Origin: Bog-756 sp963734435
GTDB taxonomy: Bacteria; Actinomycetota; Acidimicrobiia; Acidimicrobiales; RAAP-2
Direction of reading: 5' to 3'
Assembly (NCBI GenBank): GCA_963734435.1
Contig: CAVTHA010000003.1
Coordinates: forward strand, 434,001 to 498,000
Length of the DNA: 64,000 nt
Shown piece after piece: positions 20,925 through 29,900 of this stretch. Positions within the stretch are counted from its first letter, which is position 1; the number at the start of each line of letters is the position of its first letter. Made by a program: the position numbers and the translations under genes. The notes below the pieces were generated by a model that worked only from the letters and a program-made list of their open reading frames with translations, did not search any database and was not told the DNA's origin.

Positions 20925-21857
20925 GTGGAGCCGGCCGGTCCTGTAGCCGCCATCGACTGTGGGACCAATTCGACCCGGTTGTTCGTGGCCGACGGTGCCG
21001 GCCGTCCTCTCGAGCGGCTCATGCGGATCACCCGGTTGGGCGAGGGCGTCGACGCCACGGGCAAGCTCTCGGCTGAGGCCATCGAGCGGTGCACCGCGGT
21101 GTTGTCGGAGTACCGCCAGATCATGGACGGGCTCGGCGTGGAGCGAGGGCGGCTGGTGGCCACCTCGGCGCTGCGCGACGCGTCCAACGGCCAGGAATTC
21201 CTCGAGCCGGCCAGGCGGATCACCGGCTTCGAACCCGAGGTCTTGGCGGGGGACGAGGAAGGGCGTCTGTCGCTGGCCGGCGCGGTCGCCGACCTCGATC
21301 CGGTCGAGGGTCCGTTCCTGGTGCTCGACATCGGTGGGGGATCGACGGAGCTGGTCACCGGTTCGGGGCCGACCGACCCCGAGCTGGCAGTGGTCTCCAT
21401 GCAGCTCGGTTGCGTGCGGGTGACCGAGCGCTACCTGCACTCGGACCCGCCTCTGGCCACGGAACGGCGCGACGCGGAGGTCGCCATCAGCCGGTCGTTG
21501 GATGACGCCATCGCCGATCACCCGCGTTTCCTGGAAGCCCGCCGGCTGGTGGGTTTGGCCGGCACCATCACCACCCTGGCTTCGCTCAACCTGGGTCTCG
21601 AGACCCACAGCCGAGACCGGGTCCACCACGCCGTCCTGTCGGCCGCCGATGCCGAGCATTGGTACCGGACCCTGGCCGGGGAGGACCGCCCGGCCCGTCT
21701 CGGTCGAACCGGCATGGTCCCCGGCCGTGAGGATGTGATCGTGGCCGGCGCCATGATCCTCGCCATGGTCATGCGCCGGTTCCGCTTCCACCAGTGCCTG
21801 GTGTCCGAGGCCGACATCCTCGACGGGATGGTGGCCAGCCTGCTCGCCAATTCGTGA
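20925..21857 (+). CDS. Exopolyphosphatase/pppGpp phosphohydrolase family (Ppx/GppA)
   Basis: The 310-residue protein has the ASKHA phosphatase fold motifs: VAAIDCGTNSTRLFVAD (phosphate 1), VLDIGGGSTELVTG (phosphate 2) and VGLAGTITTLASL. It should hydrolyse terminal phosphates of polyphosphate or (p)ppGpp. It is the short, two-domain form common in actinobacteria and lacks the C-terminal HD-like region of E. coli Ppx. GTG at 20925 is chosen because AAGGAG ends 3 nt before it and homology starts four codons later; the in-frame alternative at 20874 adds 17 unlike residues. It closes the housekeeping block. Confidence 0.92.
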   Translation: MEPAGPVAAIDCGTNSTRLFVADGAGRPLERLMRITRLGEGVDATGKLSAEAIERCTAVLSEYRQIMDGLGVERGRLVATSALRDASNGQEFLEPARRITGFEPEVLAGDEEGRLSLAGAVADLDPVEGPFLVLDIGGGSTELVTGSGPTDPELAVVSMQLGCVRVTERYLHSDPPLATERRDAEVAISRSLDDAIADHPRFLEARRLVGLAGTITTLASLNLGLETHSRDRVHHAVLSAADAEHWYRTLAGEDRPARLGRTGMVPGREDVIVAGAMILAMVMRRFRFHQCLVSEADILDGMVASLLANS

Positions 21858-21903
21858 GTCTGGGGCAACTGGGACGGCGTTGGTCTTCCTGAACGCCTTT
21901 AGC

Positions 21904-21909
21904 TAGCCT
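21904..21909 (+). promoter_or_regulatory. Predicted promoter of the glycan operon at 21917
   Basis: TAGCCT lies 7 nt before the GTG at 21917. TTGGTC at 21880-21885 gives an 18-bp spacer, so both boxes are recognisable. The transcript would be leaderless and would read through the three overlapping genes 21917-24883. Confidence 0.5.
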
Positions 21910-21916
21910 TTATCTG

Positions 21917-23118
21917 GTGGGGCTTCCTTGGAAAAGCGACGTGACTGTCCTGGGCGGCTGTGGACATGTCGGTCTGCCCCTCGGGCTGGCCTTCGCCGAT
22001 TCGGGGCTGCGGGTCACCCTGTACGACACCAACCTGGCGGCCGTGGACACGGTGCGATCGGGCAAGATGCCCCACCTCGAGCCGGGGGCACCGGAGGTGC
22101 TGGCGGCGACCTTGGCCGACGGCACGCTGACCGCCTCGTCTGAGCCGTCCAACGTCGGTTCCAGCGAGCATCTGGTCGTGGTGGTGGGGACTCCAGTCGA
22201 CGAGCATCTGAACCCCGATCCCCAGGCTGTCGTTACCGCGCTCGAAGGGGTGGCCGACCATCTCGTCGATGGCCAGGTGCTGATTCTGCGGTCGACGGTG
22301 TTCCCCGGTGTCACCCGCATGGTGGAACGATTGATCGATCGGATCGGCAAGTCGATCGATGTCGCGTTCTGTCCCGAGAGGATCGCCGAAGGGAAGGCCA
22401 TGGAGGAACTGCGGTCCCTTCCCCAGATTGTCGCGGCGCGCACCGAGCATTCGTTCCGCAGGGCGGCCGAATCTCTTCGGTCACCTAACCGAGACCATCG
22501 TTCGGGTGGAGCCCGAGGAGGCCGAGCTCGCCAAGCTCTTCACCAATTCCTACCGGTACATCAAGTTTGCGGCGGCCAATCAGCTGTTCATGATGGCCAA
22601 TGACTTCGGTCTCGACTACGAGCGGATTCGGCAAGCGGTGGTCGAGGACTACCCTCGTGCGGCCGATCTACCCGGGCCCAGGTTTCGCGGCCGGACCGTG
22701 CCTGCTCAAGGACACGATGCAACTCGCGGCGTTCAACAACAACAACTTCGCGCTCGGTCAGGCGAGCATGCAGATCAATGAGGGTTTGCCTCTCTATTTG
22801 GTGTCGCGCTTGGCGGCCCGCTTCGAACTCGACAGGCTGACGGTCGGGATCTTGGGCATGGCGTTCAAGGGAGGATCCGACGACAACCGTTCCAGTCTGT
22901 CTTACAAGCTGAAGCGGGTATTGAAGGTCCGCGCCAAGGAGGTGCTTACCACCGACCCCTTCGTGGCGGTCGACGACAGCCTGTCGCCATTCGAGCAGGT
23001 CGTAGACAAGTCTGACCTTCTCGTCATCGGTGCGCCGCACGGCGTCTACGCCGACATCGCGGTCCGACAGCCGGTTGTCGACATCTGGAACCTTCGTGGC
23101 GACGGGGTGGTGGTGTGA
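21917..23118 (+). CDS. UDP-glucose/UDP-ManNAc dehydrogenase family protein, two frameshifts
   Basis: A nucleotide-sugar 6-dehydrogenase oxidises a UDP-hexose to the uronic acid. The Rossmann motif VTVLGGCGHVGLPLGLAFAD is at the N-terminus, followed by VVVVGTPVDEHLN, RSTVFPGVT and FCPERIAEGKAMEEL. The catalytic-cysteine segment reads AAGPCLLKDTMQL and the C-terminal NAD/UDP domain starts VGILGMAFKGGSDDNRSS. Frames change near 22472-22478 (extra T; repair gives AAELFGHLTETIVRVEP) and near 22680 (extra A; repair gives LPGPGFAAGPCL). Repaired length is 399 residues. The start GTG fits the TAGCCT box 7 nt upstream. The next gene overlaps its stop. Exact substrate is not clear. Confidence 0.87.
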
Positions 23119-23861
23119 AGCCCCGGGTGTCGGTCGTGATCCCAGCTTACAACGAGGGTTCGAACATCGAGGATGTACTGGCTCGGCTGGTGGAGGCCGT
23201 CCAGCTCCCCTCGGAGATCGTGGTCGTGGTGGACTCACCCGAGGACTCGACGGTCCCCTATGTGGAGAAGTACGCGGCCAAGAATCCTCAGATCCGAGCG
23301 GTCGTCAACGACGTTCGGCCCGGTCCGGCCCAGGCCATCCGTTACGGGATCGACCGGGCGGTGGCCGCGGTGGTGGTGGTCACCATGGCCGACGGTTGTG
23401 ATGATCCCCAGCAGATCGACCAGCTGGTCAGGTTGGTGGAACGAGGCGTGGTCGTTGCCGCCGCGTCGAGGTACTCACGAGGTGGGCAGCAGGTAGGTGG
23501 GCCGTTCATCAAGGGGATGCTGTCGCGCCTGGCCGGCCTGTCCCTCTGGATGTTCGCCCGGGTGGGGACGAGGGACGCCACCAACTCGTTCAAGGCCTAT
23601 GACGTCGATTTCGTCCGGGAGGTCGGGATCGACTCGTCCTCGGGGTTCGAGATCGGCATCGAGCTGGTGGCGAAGGCCCGTCGGGCTCGTCGTCCGGTGG
23701 CCGAGGTACCCACCATCTGGCTGGAGCGCGATCACGGCGTCTCGAATTTCAAGATCGTCAGCTGGCTTCCGCACTACCTGCGCTGGTGGCGCTTCGCCTT
23801 CGGTCCACGACTGACGGTCGAACAGATCCATTCGAGAGATCATCTGGAGGGAGGTCAATGA
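23115..23861 (+). CDS. Glycosyltransferase family 2 (DPM1-like)
   Basis: This 248-residue GT-A enzyme opens with VSVVIPAYNEGSNIEDVL and has the donor-binding region VVVVTMADGCDDPQQID, in which the usual DxD is represented by ADGCDDP, followed by GMLSRLAGLSLWMFARVGTRDATNSFKAY and VPTIWLERDHGVSNFKIVSW, as in polyprenyl-phosphate sugar transferases. It probably moves a sugar from a nucleotide donor to a lipid or glycan acceptor at the membrane. No C-terminal membrane helices are present. The GTG start overlaps the previous stop and its own stop overlaps the epimerase ATG, so it is the middle gene of a tightly coupled trio. Confidence 0.88.
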   Translation: MKPRVSVVIPAYNEGSNIEDVLARLVEAVQLPSEIVVVVDSPEDSTVPYVEKYAAKNPQIRAVVNDVRPGPAQAIRYGIDRAVAAVVVVTMADGCDDPQQIDQLVRLVERGVVVAAASRYSRGGQQVGGPFIKGMLSRLAGLSLWMFARVGTRDATNSFKAYDVDFVREVGIDSSSGFEIGIELVAKARRARRPVAEVPTIWLERDHGVSNFKIVSWLPHYLRWWRFAFGPRLTVEQIHSRDHLEGGQ

Positions 23862-24883
23862 GCACCGTCCTGGTAACGGGATCGGCCGGCTTCATCGGTG
23901 GCTACGTGGTCAAAGAGCTGTTGGATCGGGGCCACACTGTCATCGGTGTCGACAACTATTCGAAGTACGGGCCCGTCAAGAGGTCCTATGACGACAACGA
24001 TCGCTACCGATTCGTCGAGGCTGACGCCCGGGACGTGGATCTGCTCTCGTCAGAGCTGAACGAGTGCGATCACTTCATCGCCGGAGCGGCTCTCATTGGT
24101 GGTATCTCCTATTTCCACACCTACGCGTACGACCTGCTGGCGGCCAACGAACGGATCATCGCTTCATCATGCGACGCCGCCATCAAGGCTCATGACCACG
24201 GCAGGTTGCAGAAGGTCACGTATCTGAGCTCGTCGATGGTCTTCGAGTCAGCTGACGCGTGGCCGTCCTACGAAGGCCAGGAACACGAGATACCGCCGCC
24301 GGTTTCGTCATACGGCTTCCAGAAGCTGGCCGTGGAGTATTTCGCTCGAGCTGCATTCGATCAGTATGAGCTTCCCTATACGATCGTGCGTCCGTTCAAC
24401 TGCGTGGGCATCGGTGAGCGGAGGGCCCTCGGAGACGTTGAGATCCTCAGTGGAAACGTGAGTCTGGCCATGAGCCATGTCGTGCCCGACCTGGTGCAGA
24501 AGGTGCTGAAGGGTCAGGATCCTCTGCACATCCTCGGCGACGGCACCCAGGTCCGCCACTACACGTACGGGGCTGATCTGGCCGAAGGGATCGTGACGGC
24601 CATGGAGCACCCCGATGCCCTCAATGAGGACTTCAACCTGTCGACCGCCCAGTCCACGACAGTGCTGGAGCTGGCGCAGGCGATATGGACTGCGGTGAAG
24701 GGTCCCGACGTGGCCTTCAATTGGGTGTCTGATCCCCCCTTCGAACACGACGTGAACCGCAGGGTGCCCTCGGTCGAGAAGGCCAAGCGGATCCTCGGCT
24801 TCGAGGCCACCACCAGCCTGGAGGAAATCCTGCAAGAAGTGGTTCCATGGATCGAGAAGTCAGTCGCGGAAGGAACGATCTGA
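23858..24883 (+). CDS. NAD-dependent sugar epimerase/dehydratase (extended SDR)
   Basis: The 341-residue protein starts at the ATG at 23858 (ATGA overlap) with the NAD-binding motif VLVTGSAGFIGGYVVKELL. It has the SDR catalytic YxxxK as SYGFQKLAVEYFARA with an upstream Ser triad member in YLSSSMVF, and the RPFNCVGIGERRALGD and GDGTQVRHYTYGADLAEGI segments seen in UDP- or GDP-sugar epimerases. It likely supplies an activated sugar to the glycosyltransferases around it. The substrate cannot be fixed from sequence. It ends 11 bp from the convergent glycosyltransferase gene. Confidence 0.9.
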   Translation: MSTVLVTGSAGFIGGYVVKELLDRGHTVIGVDNYSKYGPVKRSYDDNDRYRFVEADARDVDLLSSELNECDHFIAGAALIGGISYFHTYAYDLLAANERIIASSCDAAIKAHDHGRLQKVTYLSSSMVFESADAWPSYEGQEHEIPPPVSSYGFQKLAVEYFARAAFDQYELPYTIVRPFNCVGIGERRALGDVEILSGNVSLAMSHVVPDLVQKVLKGQDPLHILGDGTQVRHYTYGADLAEGIVTAMEHPDALNEDFNLSTAQSTTVLELAQAIWTAVKGPDVAFNWVSDPPFEHDVNRRVPSVEKAKRILGFEATTSLEEILQEVVPWIEKSVAEGTI

Positions 24884-24894
24884 GTCCCTGCGGC

Positions 24895-26097
24895 TCATGC
24901 GGTGGCATGTGCTTGCGGCTCCGTCGCCAGTCCGCATGCGATGGTGACTCGATCAATGAAGCGATCGGTCGAGCCGTACTCACGCTCGGCGTATGAACGG
25001 CCCTGATCGCTGAAGGCGCTGCGGATCGCCGGATCCAGCATGGCTTCGATGCACCAGGTGAGCTCGGCAGGATCGGCGAACCACAGCCCTCCTCCACCGC
25101 GTTGTGCATGCTCACGGGCGCGGCTGTCGTGGGGAACGACAATGGGAGTGCCGTAGAGCAACGAATCGACACATCGGCGTGCAAACAGCCTGTCCGGCCG
25201 CAAGTCGACCGTGACGCGAGCCCAGGCCATGAGACGTGCCATGTCGCTCGATCGCTCGACCGCCCAGCCCTGGCTGAGACGACCCTGGTGCCAGGCACAA
25301 AAGGAGTCGCGATGTGCGATCCCTACCGGATTGTCGGGAAACCGGAGCCGAATCAGACGGCTGAGTTCGGTGTCTTCGTGAGTCTCGTCTGAACCGGAGC
25401 TGGTGACGACCAGGATGTAGTCCGTGTCTCCAACCCACGTGTTCGGTTCGCTCAGGGCACTCCGGTTTGCGGCGAGGGGAGCCCCGATCCTGTGCACCTT
25501 TTCTGGTCCGCCGTGGAATTCGACGATCGACGAACACTCGCTCTCGGTCACGGCCAGAACCGTGGTCGCCCGGTCGAACAGTCGATCGAAGTGGGGAAAG
25601 GCCAGGCTGTGTACCTCGGTTCCGAGAGCGACCAGCGAAATCGGAGCTTCGGGAACGGCCCGGTCGACTGCGGTGAGCGCTCCCAGGTTGCGGTGTCCGG
25701 CGATGACCACCAGATCCGGCTGGAGTTCCGCCAACACCGGGGCAGCCGGTCGCCAGGGTTCGATGAGATCGCCGTCGATCAGGTCGCCCAGATCCGACCC
25801 GGCAACCACACCCGATGGCGACGAGGTGGTCGACACGGCCTCTACCAGAAGATCTCGACGAAGCTCAGCTGACACATCGATGGCGGTCGGCAGTCGATGG
25901 ATCGCAAACACGCCATCCATGAATCGTCCAGTGGTCGTTCCATCAGGAGTGATCACATGGACGTCGGCCACGCACGCCAACGCTCCGGCGACCTGTCTCG
26001 TGATCCAGCCGTCCTCGGTCCTGGCCTCCCAATGGGCAGCCAGTACGACCGCTCGCGGGCGCTGGCGAATGTTCATCGACCTGTTCACCGCGGTCAT
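24895..26097 (-). CDS. Glycosyltransferase, GT4-like, diverged
   Basis: The 400-residue protein has a GT-B layout: an N-terminal Rossmann domain (AVVLAAHWEARTEDGWITRQ, VADVHVITPDG, PDLVVIAGHRN) and a C-terminal domain with RVTVDLRPDRLFARRCVDSL, GTPIVVPHDSRAREHAQRGG and GGLWFADPAELTWCIEAML, the last resembling the donor-binding end of GT4 enzymes. The usual GT4 E-x7-E motif is not obvious: the position reads DSLLYGTPIVVPHDSRA. It is therefore called by fold and context only. The stop is 11 bp from the epimerase stop, with no obvious hairpin between. Start ATG 26097 may be preceded by ATG 26076 (MNIRQRPRAVVL) as the true start. Confidence 0.75.
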   Translation of the reverse strand: MTAVNRSMNIRQRPRAVVLAAHWEARTEDGWITRQVAGALACVADVHVITPDGTTTGRFMDGVFAIHRLPTAIDVSAELRRDLLVEAVSTTSSPSGVVAGSDLGDLIDGDLIEPWRPAAPVLAELQPDLVVIAGHRNLGALTAVDRAVPEAPISLVALGTEVHSLAFPHFDRLFDRATTVLAVTESECSSIVEFHGGPEKVHRIGAPLAANRSALSEPNTWVGDTDYILVVTSSGSDETHEDTELSRLIRLRFPDNPVGIAHRDSFCAWHQGRLSQGWAVERSSDMARLMAWARVTVDLRPDRLFARRCVDSLLYGTPIVVPHDSRAREHAQRGGGGLWFADPAELTWCIEAMLDPAIRSAFSDQGRSYAEREYGSTDRFIDRVTIACGLATEPQAHATA

Positions 26098-26145
26098 CCA
26101 GCCACGCTCGCGGATCCCATCCGGAGCCTGACGAGGAGTGCTCGA

Positions 26146-26659
26146 TCAGGTGCGATCGCCGGAAGCCTCTCCGCTTCCGTGTCGCCCATTGCTGCCGCGG
26201 TCAGAGGTTGCACTGGGGGGTGGGTCCAAGTGGAGCCACAGGGCCAGCTCCGCCTGATTCCTCGCTTCGGCTGCTTGCCGTAACAGCATGTCGTCGCCGA
26301 GTTGGCGGCAACGGATCGAGCAATTCGTCGCATCTCTGTTCCAACGCTTCGTTCACCCGCACCAGATGGGCCAGGAGGTCACGCTCCTCCCGCAGGTACC
26401 GACCGAGAACCCGATAGGTCAACCGGCCGAACAAACCCACCAGCTTGCCCCGAACGCCCTTTCCGGCATCGCTCGGATTGAAGGCATCGGGAAGGGCCCA
26501 GTGATGGTGAAGGTATTCGAGGGAGCTCCTGATCCGCGTCCGCTCAGCCTCCTTGATTTGCCTTGGGTCATCCGGCGGCAGGGGCTCCCAGTAAAAGACC
26601 CGGTGCTGGGCCTTCAAGTGTTCGAGAAACTCTTGGGGGTCGAGCGCGGGAGTTCCCAC
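26146..26659 (-). CDS. Small coiled-coil protein of a glycan cluster, one frameshift
   Basis: A GTG at 26659 preceded by GAGGAG at 8-nt spacing opens a protein beginning GTPALDPQEFLEHLKAQHRV. It contains YLREERDLLAHLVRVNEALE, a heptad-rich region like the non-catalytic N-terminal helices attached to many O-antigen methyltransferases and glycosyltransferases. Near 26295-26330 the frame changes; with one base corrected it continues RQLGDDMLLRQAAEARNQAE then LALWLHLDPPPS to a stop at 26146. About 170 residues. The second part holds an in-frame TTA leucine codon (26281-26283). No enzyme motif is seen; it could be a stand-alone scaffold or a fragment of a larger enzyme. Divergent from the 26771 gene. 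Confidence 0.6.
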
Positions 26660-26770
26660 GTGTTGCTCTCCTCGGTTTGGCTGTCGCCCAATAGTAGGCA
26701 CGAGCGATGTACCGAACCTCGCCATCAGCCACAATCTGGGGCGTTACAACCGATAGGGTTCGGGGCCACC

Positions 26771-28666
26771 ATGGCGATGAAGCGCGGCCAGCCCGAAACG
26801 GACCCCGGTGTCGGCTCACCGCCGACCCTGGTCGGGGCGCTCGGATGGGTGGCCGACCGGTTGGTCGCGGCCCTCCCGCATCCGGAGGTGACCCAGATCG
26901 ACCTCCCGTGGGACGTCGATGCAGGATCCTCGCCACCCAGCTACTGGCATTGGCTACACCTTCGCCAGGCGTACCGAATCGAGCATGCCGATTCGTTGCC
27001 GGATGCCGACCTCCCGGGCGACGGACCCCTACTCAGTGTCGTCGTTCCCATCTTTCGGCCACCCATCTGGTATTTCCGCGAGTGTGTGGATTCGGTTCTC
27101 AACCAGTCCTACCCGCGCTGGGAGCTGTGTCTGTGCGATGACGGATCGAACGATGCCGAGCTGACCGACATCCTTGAGAAGTATGCAGCTAGCGACGGCC
27201 GAATCAAGATCGCAACGATGGACGAGAACGGTGGGATCTCTCGGGCCACCAATCGGGCTCTCGACGTGGCGGCCGGCGAGTTCATCGTGCTGCTCGACCA
27301 CGACGACGTGCTCGAAACCGACGCTCTCGCCGAGATCGCTGCCGTGGTCATCACCCAGGGTGACGCTGACGTCGTTTACTCGGATGAGGACAAGCTCGAT
27401 GAGCTCGACCGGCCTTTCATGCCGCACTTCAAACCCGATTGGGATCCCGATCTGCTGCTCGCGTATCCATACCTGGGGCACGTGGTGGCGGTACGTCACG
27501 AGCTCCTGAATCGGATCGGACGCTTTCGTCCCGATTTCGACGGAAGCCAGGATTACGACGTGATGCTTCGAGCGACAGAAGTCGCCAGGCGGGTGGTCCA
27601 CATTCCCAAGGTGTTGTACCACTGGCGGGTGATTGCCGGCTCAGCGGCCGGAGATACGGATGCAAAGCCGTGGGCCCACCTGGCCAGCCGTCGGGCGCTC
27701 GAAGACGCCGTCGCCCGCCGCGGCCTGGACGCGGAGGTCGAACCCGGCCCGTTTCAGGGTGCGTATCACGTCCGTCGTCGAATTCACGGATCGCCGACGG
27801 TCAGCGTGATCATCCCGTTCCGGGATCAGGCGGCACTCACCATGGGGTGCCTCGATTCGCTGGAGACGGCACCGGGATACCAGATCGACGAGGTTGTTCT
27901 CATCGACAACGGGAGCATGGAGCCAGAAACCCGAGCGCTCTGCCAGCAACTGGAGCAGCGACCTTCGGTTCGCATCATCGACTATCCGGGAGCCTTCAAC
28001 TGGGCTGCCATCAACAACGTGGCCGCGGGGACCTGTCGTTCCGACATGTTGCTGTTTCTGAACAACGACATCGAGGCCAGCTCGGAGGGGTGGCTGCGCG
28101 CGTTGGTCGAGTTGGGCCAGCGCCCCGATGTCGGCGCCGTGGGCTCCCGACTCGTATTCCCGGATGGAAAGCTCCAGCACGCGGGAGTCGTGCTGGGGTT
28201 GGGTGGGATTGCCAGCCATCTCTTCATCGGTATGCCCAAGGACGGTCGCGGCTATTTTTCGTGGGATCGGGTGGTTCGTGGGTACAGCGCAGTCACTGCG
28301 GCCTGCATGTTGGTCCGGCGGAACGTGTTTGAGGAATTGCATGGGTTCGACGAGACCTTTGCCGTTGGATTCAACGATGTCGATTTCTGCATTCGTCTTC
28401 GTAGGGCTGGTTATCGGGTGCTCTACACTCCTCACGCCGAGCTCACCCACTTCGAGTCGGTCAGTCGAGGCCTGTCGGGCTATTACCGCGACTATCAGAA
28501 GTTCCTGGCACGCTGGAGCGACCTTCTTCGGGAAGAGGACCCTTGTTACAACCCGAATCTCAGCCGTCTTGCCCCTTGGTGCCCGCTCCGTCCGCCAGGT
28601 GAGGATGAGGAGTGGCTCTCGTTGGTGGGAGGATTGGTTCAACCTGTGCCGATAGAGCCTGGTTGA
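26771..28666 (+). CDS. Tandem GT2 glycosyltransferase (two catalytic domains)
   Basis: The 631-residue protein carries two GT2 domains. The first starts LSVVVPIFRPPIWYFRECVD with the donor motifs CDDGSND and FIVLLDHDDVLE, followed by YSDEDKLDE and SQDYDVMLRATE. The second starts TVSVIIPFRDQAALTMGCLD with VVLIDNGSMEPET, LLFLNNDIEASSEGWL and the acceptor-side region VGFNDVDFCIRLRRAGYRVLYTP. Such two-headed enzymes extend rhamnan or O-antigen-like glycans, often adding alternating linkages. The start is the ATG at 26771 (MAMKRGQPETDP); a longer frame upstream to 26288 overlaps the divergent gene and is not protein-like. No membrane segment is seen. Confidence 0.9.
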   Translation: MAMKRGQPETDPGVGSPPTLVGALGWVADRLVAALPHPEVTQIDLPWDVDAGSSPPSYWHWLHLRQAYRIEHADSLPDADLPGDGPLLSVVVPIFRPPIWYFRECVDSVLNQSYPRWELCLCDDGSNDAELTDILEKYAASDGRIKIATMDENGGISRATNRALDVAAGEFIVLLDHDDVLETDALAEIAAVVITQGDADVVYSDEDKLDELDRPFMPHFKPDWDPDLLLAYPYLGHVVAVRHELLNRIGRFRPDFDGSQDYDVMLRATEVARRVVHIPKVLYHWRVIAGSAAGDTDAKPWAHLASRRALEDAVARRGLDAEVEPGPFQGAYHVRRRIHGSPTVSVIIPFRDQAALTMGCLDSLETAPGYQIDEVVLIDNGSMEPETRALCQQLEQRPSVRIIDYPGAFNWAAINNVAAGTCRSDMLLFLNNDIEASSEGWLRALVELGQRPDVGAVGSRLVFPDGKLQHAGVVLGLGGIASHLFIGMPKDGRGYFSWDRVVRGYSAVTAACMLVRRNVFEELHGFDETFAVGFNDVDFCIRLRRAGYRVLYTPHAELTHFESVSRGLSGYYRDYQKFLARWSDLLREEDPCYNPNLSRLAPWCPLRPPGEDEEWLSLVGGLVQPVPIEPG

Positions 28667-29060
28667 ATACCTTGGGTCTCGCAGATCGATGAATGTCGAG
28701 CGGGCGTGCCCGGTGATGTCCGCGAATCCCCAATGTTCCGGCGATGACCGCTGCGTGGTCCAGCAGTTGCTGGACCACGTCGATGCCGAGGTAAGAGCCC
28801 CGGAGGAGCCAGTCGACCAGATGGACGGCCAACCGGCCGGATCCGCATTCGACGTCCACCAGAGAACTGTCTTGCCGAAGGCCATACCAGGCCAACAAGT
28901 CTCGCTGCATCGAGCCGATGGCGGCGAAGCTCTGAGGCGAGTCACCCCCGATCGCCAGCTGCAGAGCATGCGTTCGGTCTTCCTGGGAAGAGAGAAACCC
29001 ATCGACGTGGGCCTCGTAAGGGTGAGACCCATTTTGTGGTGCTCGCCGTAGTGGTCGCAT
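28560..29060 (-). pseudogene. Truncated class I SAM methyltransferase remnant
   Basis: The frame from ATG 29060 shows AIGGDSPQSFAAIGSMQRDL, LAWYGLRQDSSLVDVECGSG and RLAVHLVDWLLRGSYLGIDV, clearly the first third of a class I methyltransferase of the type common in glycan clusters. The SAM motif reads DVECGSG where DVGCGSG is expected, losing the first glycine. Homology fades after residue 115 (LLDHAAVIAGTLG), and the rest of the frame runs antisense into the end of the GT2 gene at 28666. Family members are about 250-280 residues. Loss of a key glycine and of the C-terminal half suggests a decayed gene rather than a single sequencing error. Confidence 0.65.
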
Positions 29061-29075
29061 GAACCGCCTACTGCG

Positions 29076-29855
29076 CTAGATCTTCTGCCAGTAGACCGAT
29101 CCCTGATCGACGGGGATGATCTCATCATCGATCGAGTTCGCCACCCGGAAGTCCCGGACTGCTTCACGGCAAGGCTCGAACGTCAGATAGTCGTCAATGA
29201 TGACGAATCCCCCTCGGGAGACCTTGTCGTAGAGAGCCTCGAGGCTCTGGATGGTGGACTCGTAGTAGTCACCGTCCAGGCGCAGGACGGCCAACTGGTC
29301 GATTGGTGCGCCGGGCAGCGAGTCCTTGAACCAACCCTTCAGGAAGTGCACGCGATCGTCGAGCAGGCTGTATCGGGCGAAGTTGGACTGCACTTCTTCC
29401 AAGCTGACCGCGAGTTCCTTGTAGCCGGAAAGGTCGATCGTCGCGTCCTGCGCGAAGTTGGCGCTGTCTGGAGGAGGGAGACCTTCGAAGGAGTCGGCGA
29501 CCCACACGCGACGGGTCTGATCACCAAGGGCAAAGAGCAGCGCCCGCATGTAGATCACCGCCCCCCCTCGCCAGACCCCCGCTTCGAGAAGGTCGCCGGG
29601 GACGCCATGACGCACCACAGACTCGACGCACTCCTCGATACAGTTCAATCGGAGCAGACCGATCATCGTCTCGGCTTCCCCAGGCCAGTCCCACCCGGAC
29701 TCGCGAAGCGAGCGCTGCTCAGCCAACGCCTCTGTGTCCCGGCCGGGAGCGTCGTTCATGAAGAGCAGCCGGGTCAGGCACCCTTTGAGTAACTCCAGAT
29801 AGCCGGTCCGAATCGTCTCCTCGAGATCAACTGAGACGTTTCCATCAACTTCCAC
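29076..29855 (-). CDS. TylF/MycF-family O-methyltransferase
   Basis: The 259-residue protein matches macrocin/mycinamicin O-methyltransferases that methylate sugar hydroxyls. Motifs include IGLLRLNCIEECVESVVRHG, GDLLEAGVWRGGAVIYMRAL (SAM binding), VWVADSFEGLPPPD, and VLRLDGDYYESTIQSLEALY with the metal-binding Asp residues, then GGFVIIDDYLTFEPCREAV. The GTG start at 29855 follows GGAGG at 6-nt spacing. It lies in a minus-strand run with a WbsX-like gene and another methyltransferase, so it probably caps or modifies the surface glycan. No frameshift. Confidence 0.9.
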   Translation of the reverse strand: MEVDGNVSVDLEETIRTGYLELLKGCLTRLLFMNDAPGRDTEALAEQRSLRESGWDWPGEAETMIGLLRLNCIEECVESVVRHGVPGDLLEAGVWRGGAVIYMRALLFALGDQTRRVWVADSFEGLPPPDSANFAQDATIDLSGYKELAVSLEEVQSNFARYSLLDDRVHFLKGWFKDSLPGAPIDQLAVLRLDGDYYESTIQSLEALYDKVSRGGFVIIDDYLTFEPCREAVRDFRVANSIDDEIIPVDQGSVYWQKI

Positions 29856-29900
29856 AAAAAGCCTCCAGGCCTCAGACGCGGCCGGACTGACTCGCCGAAT

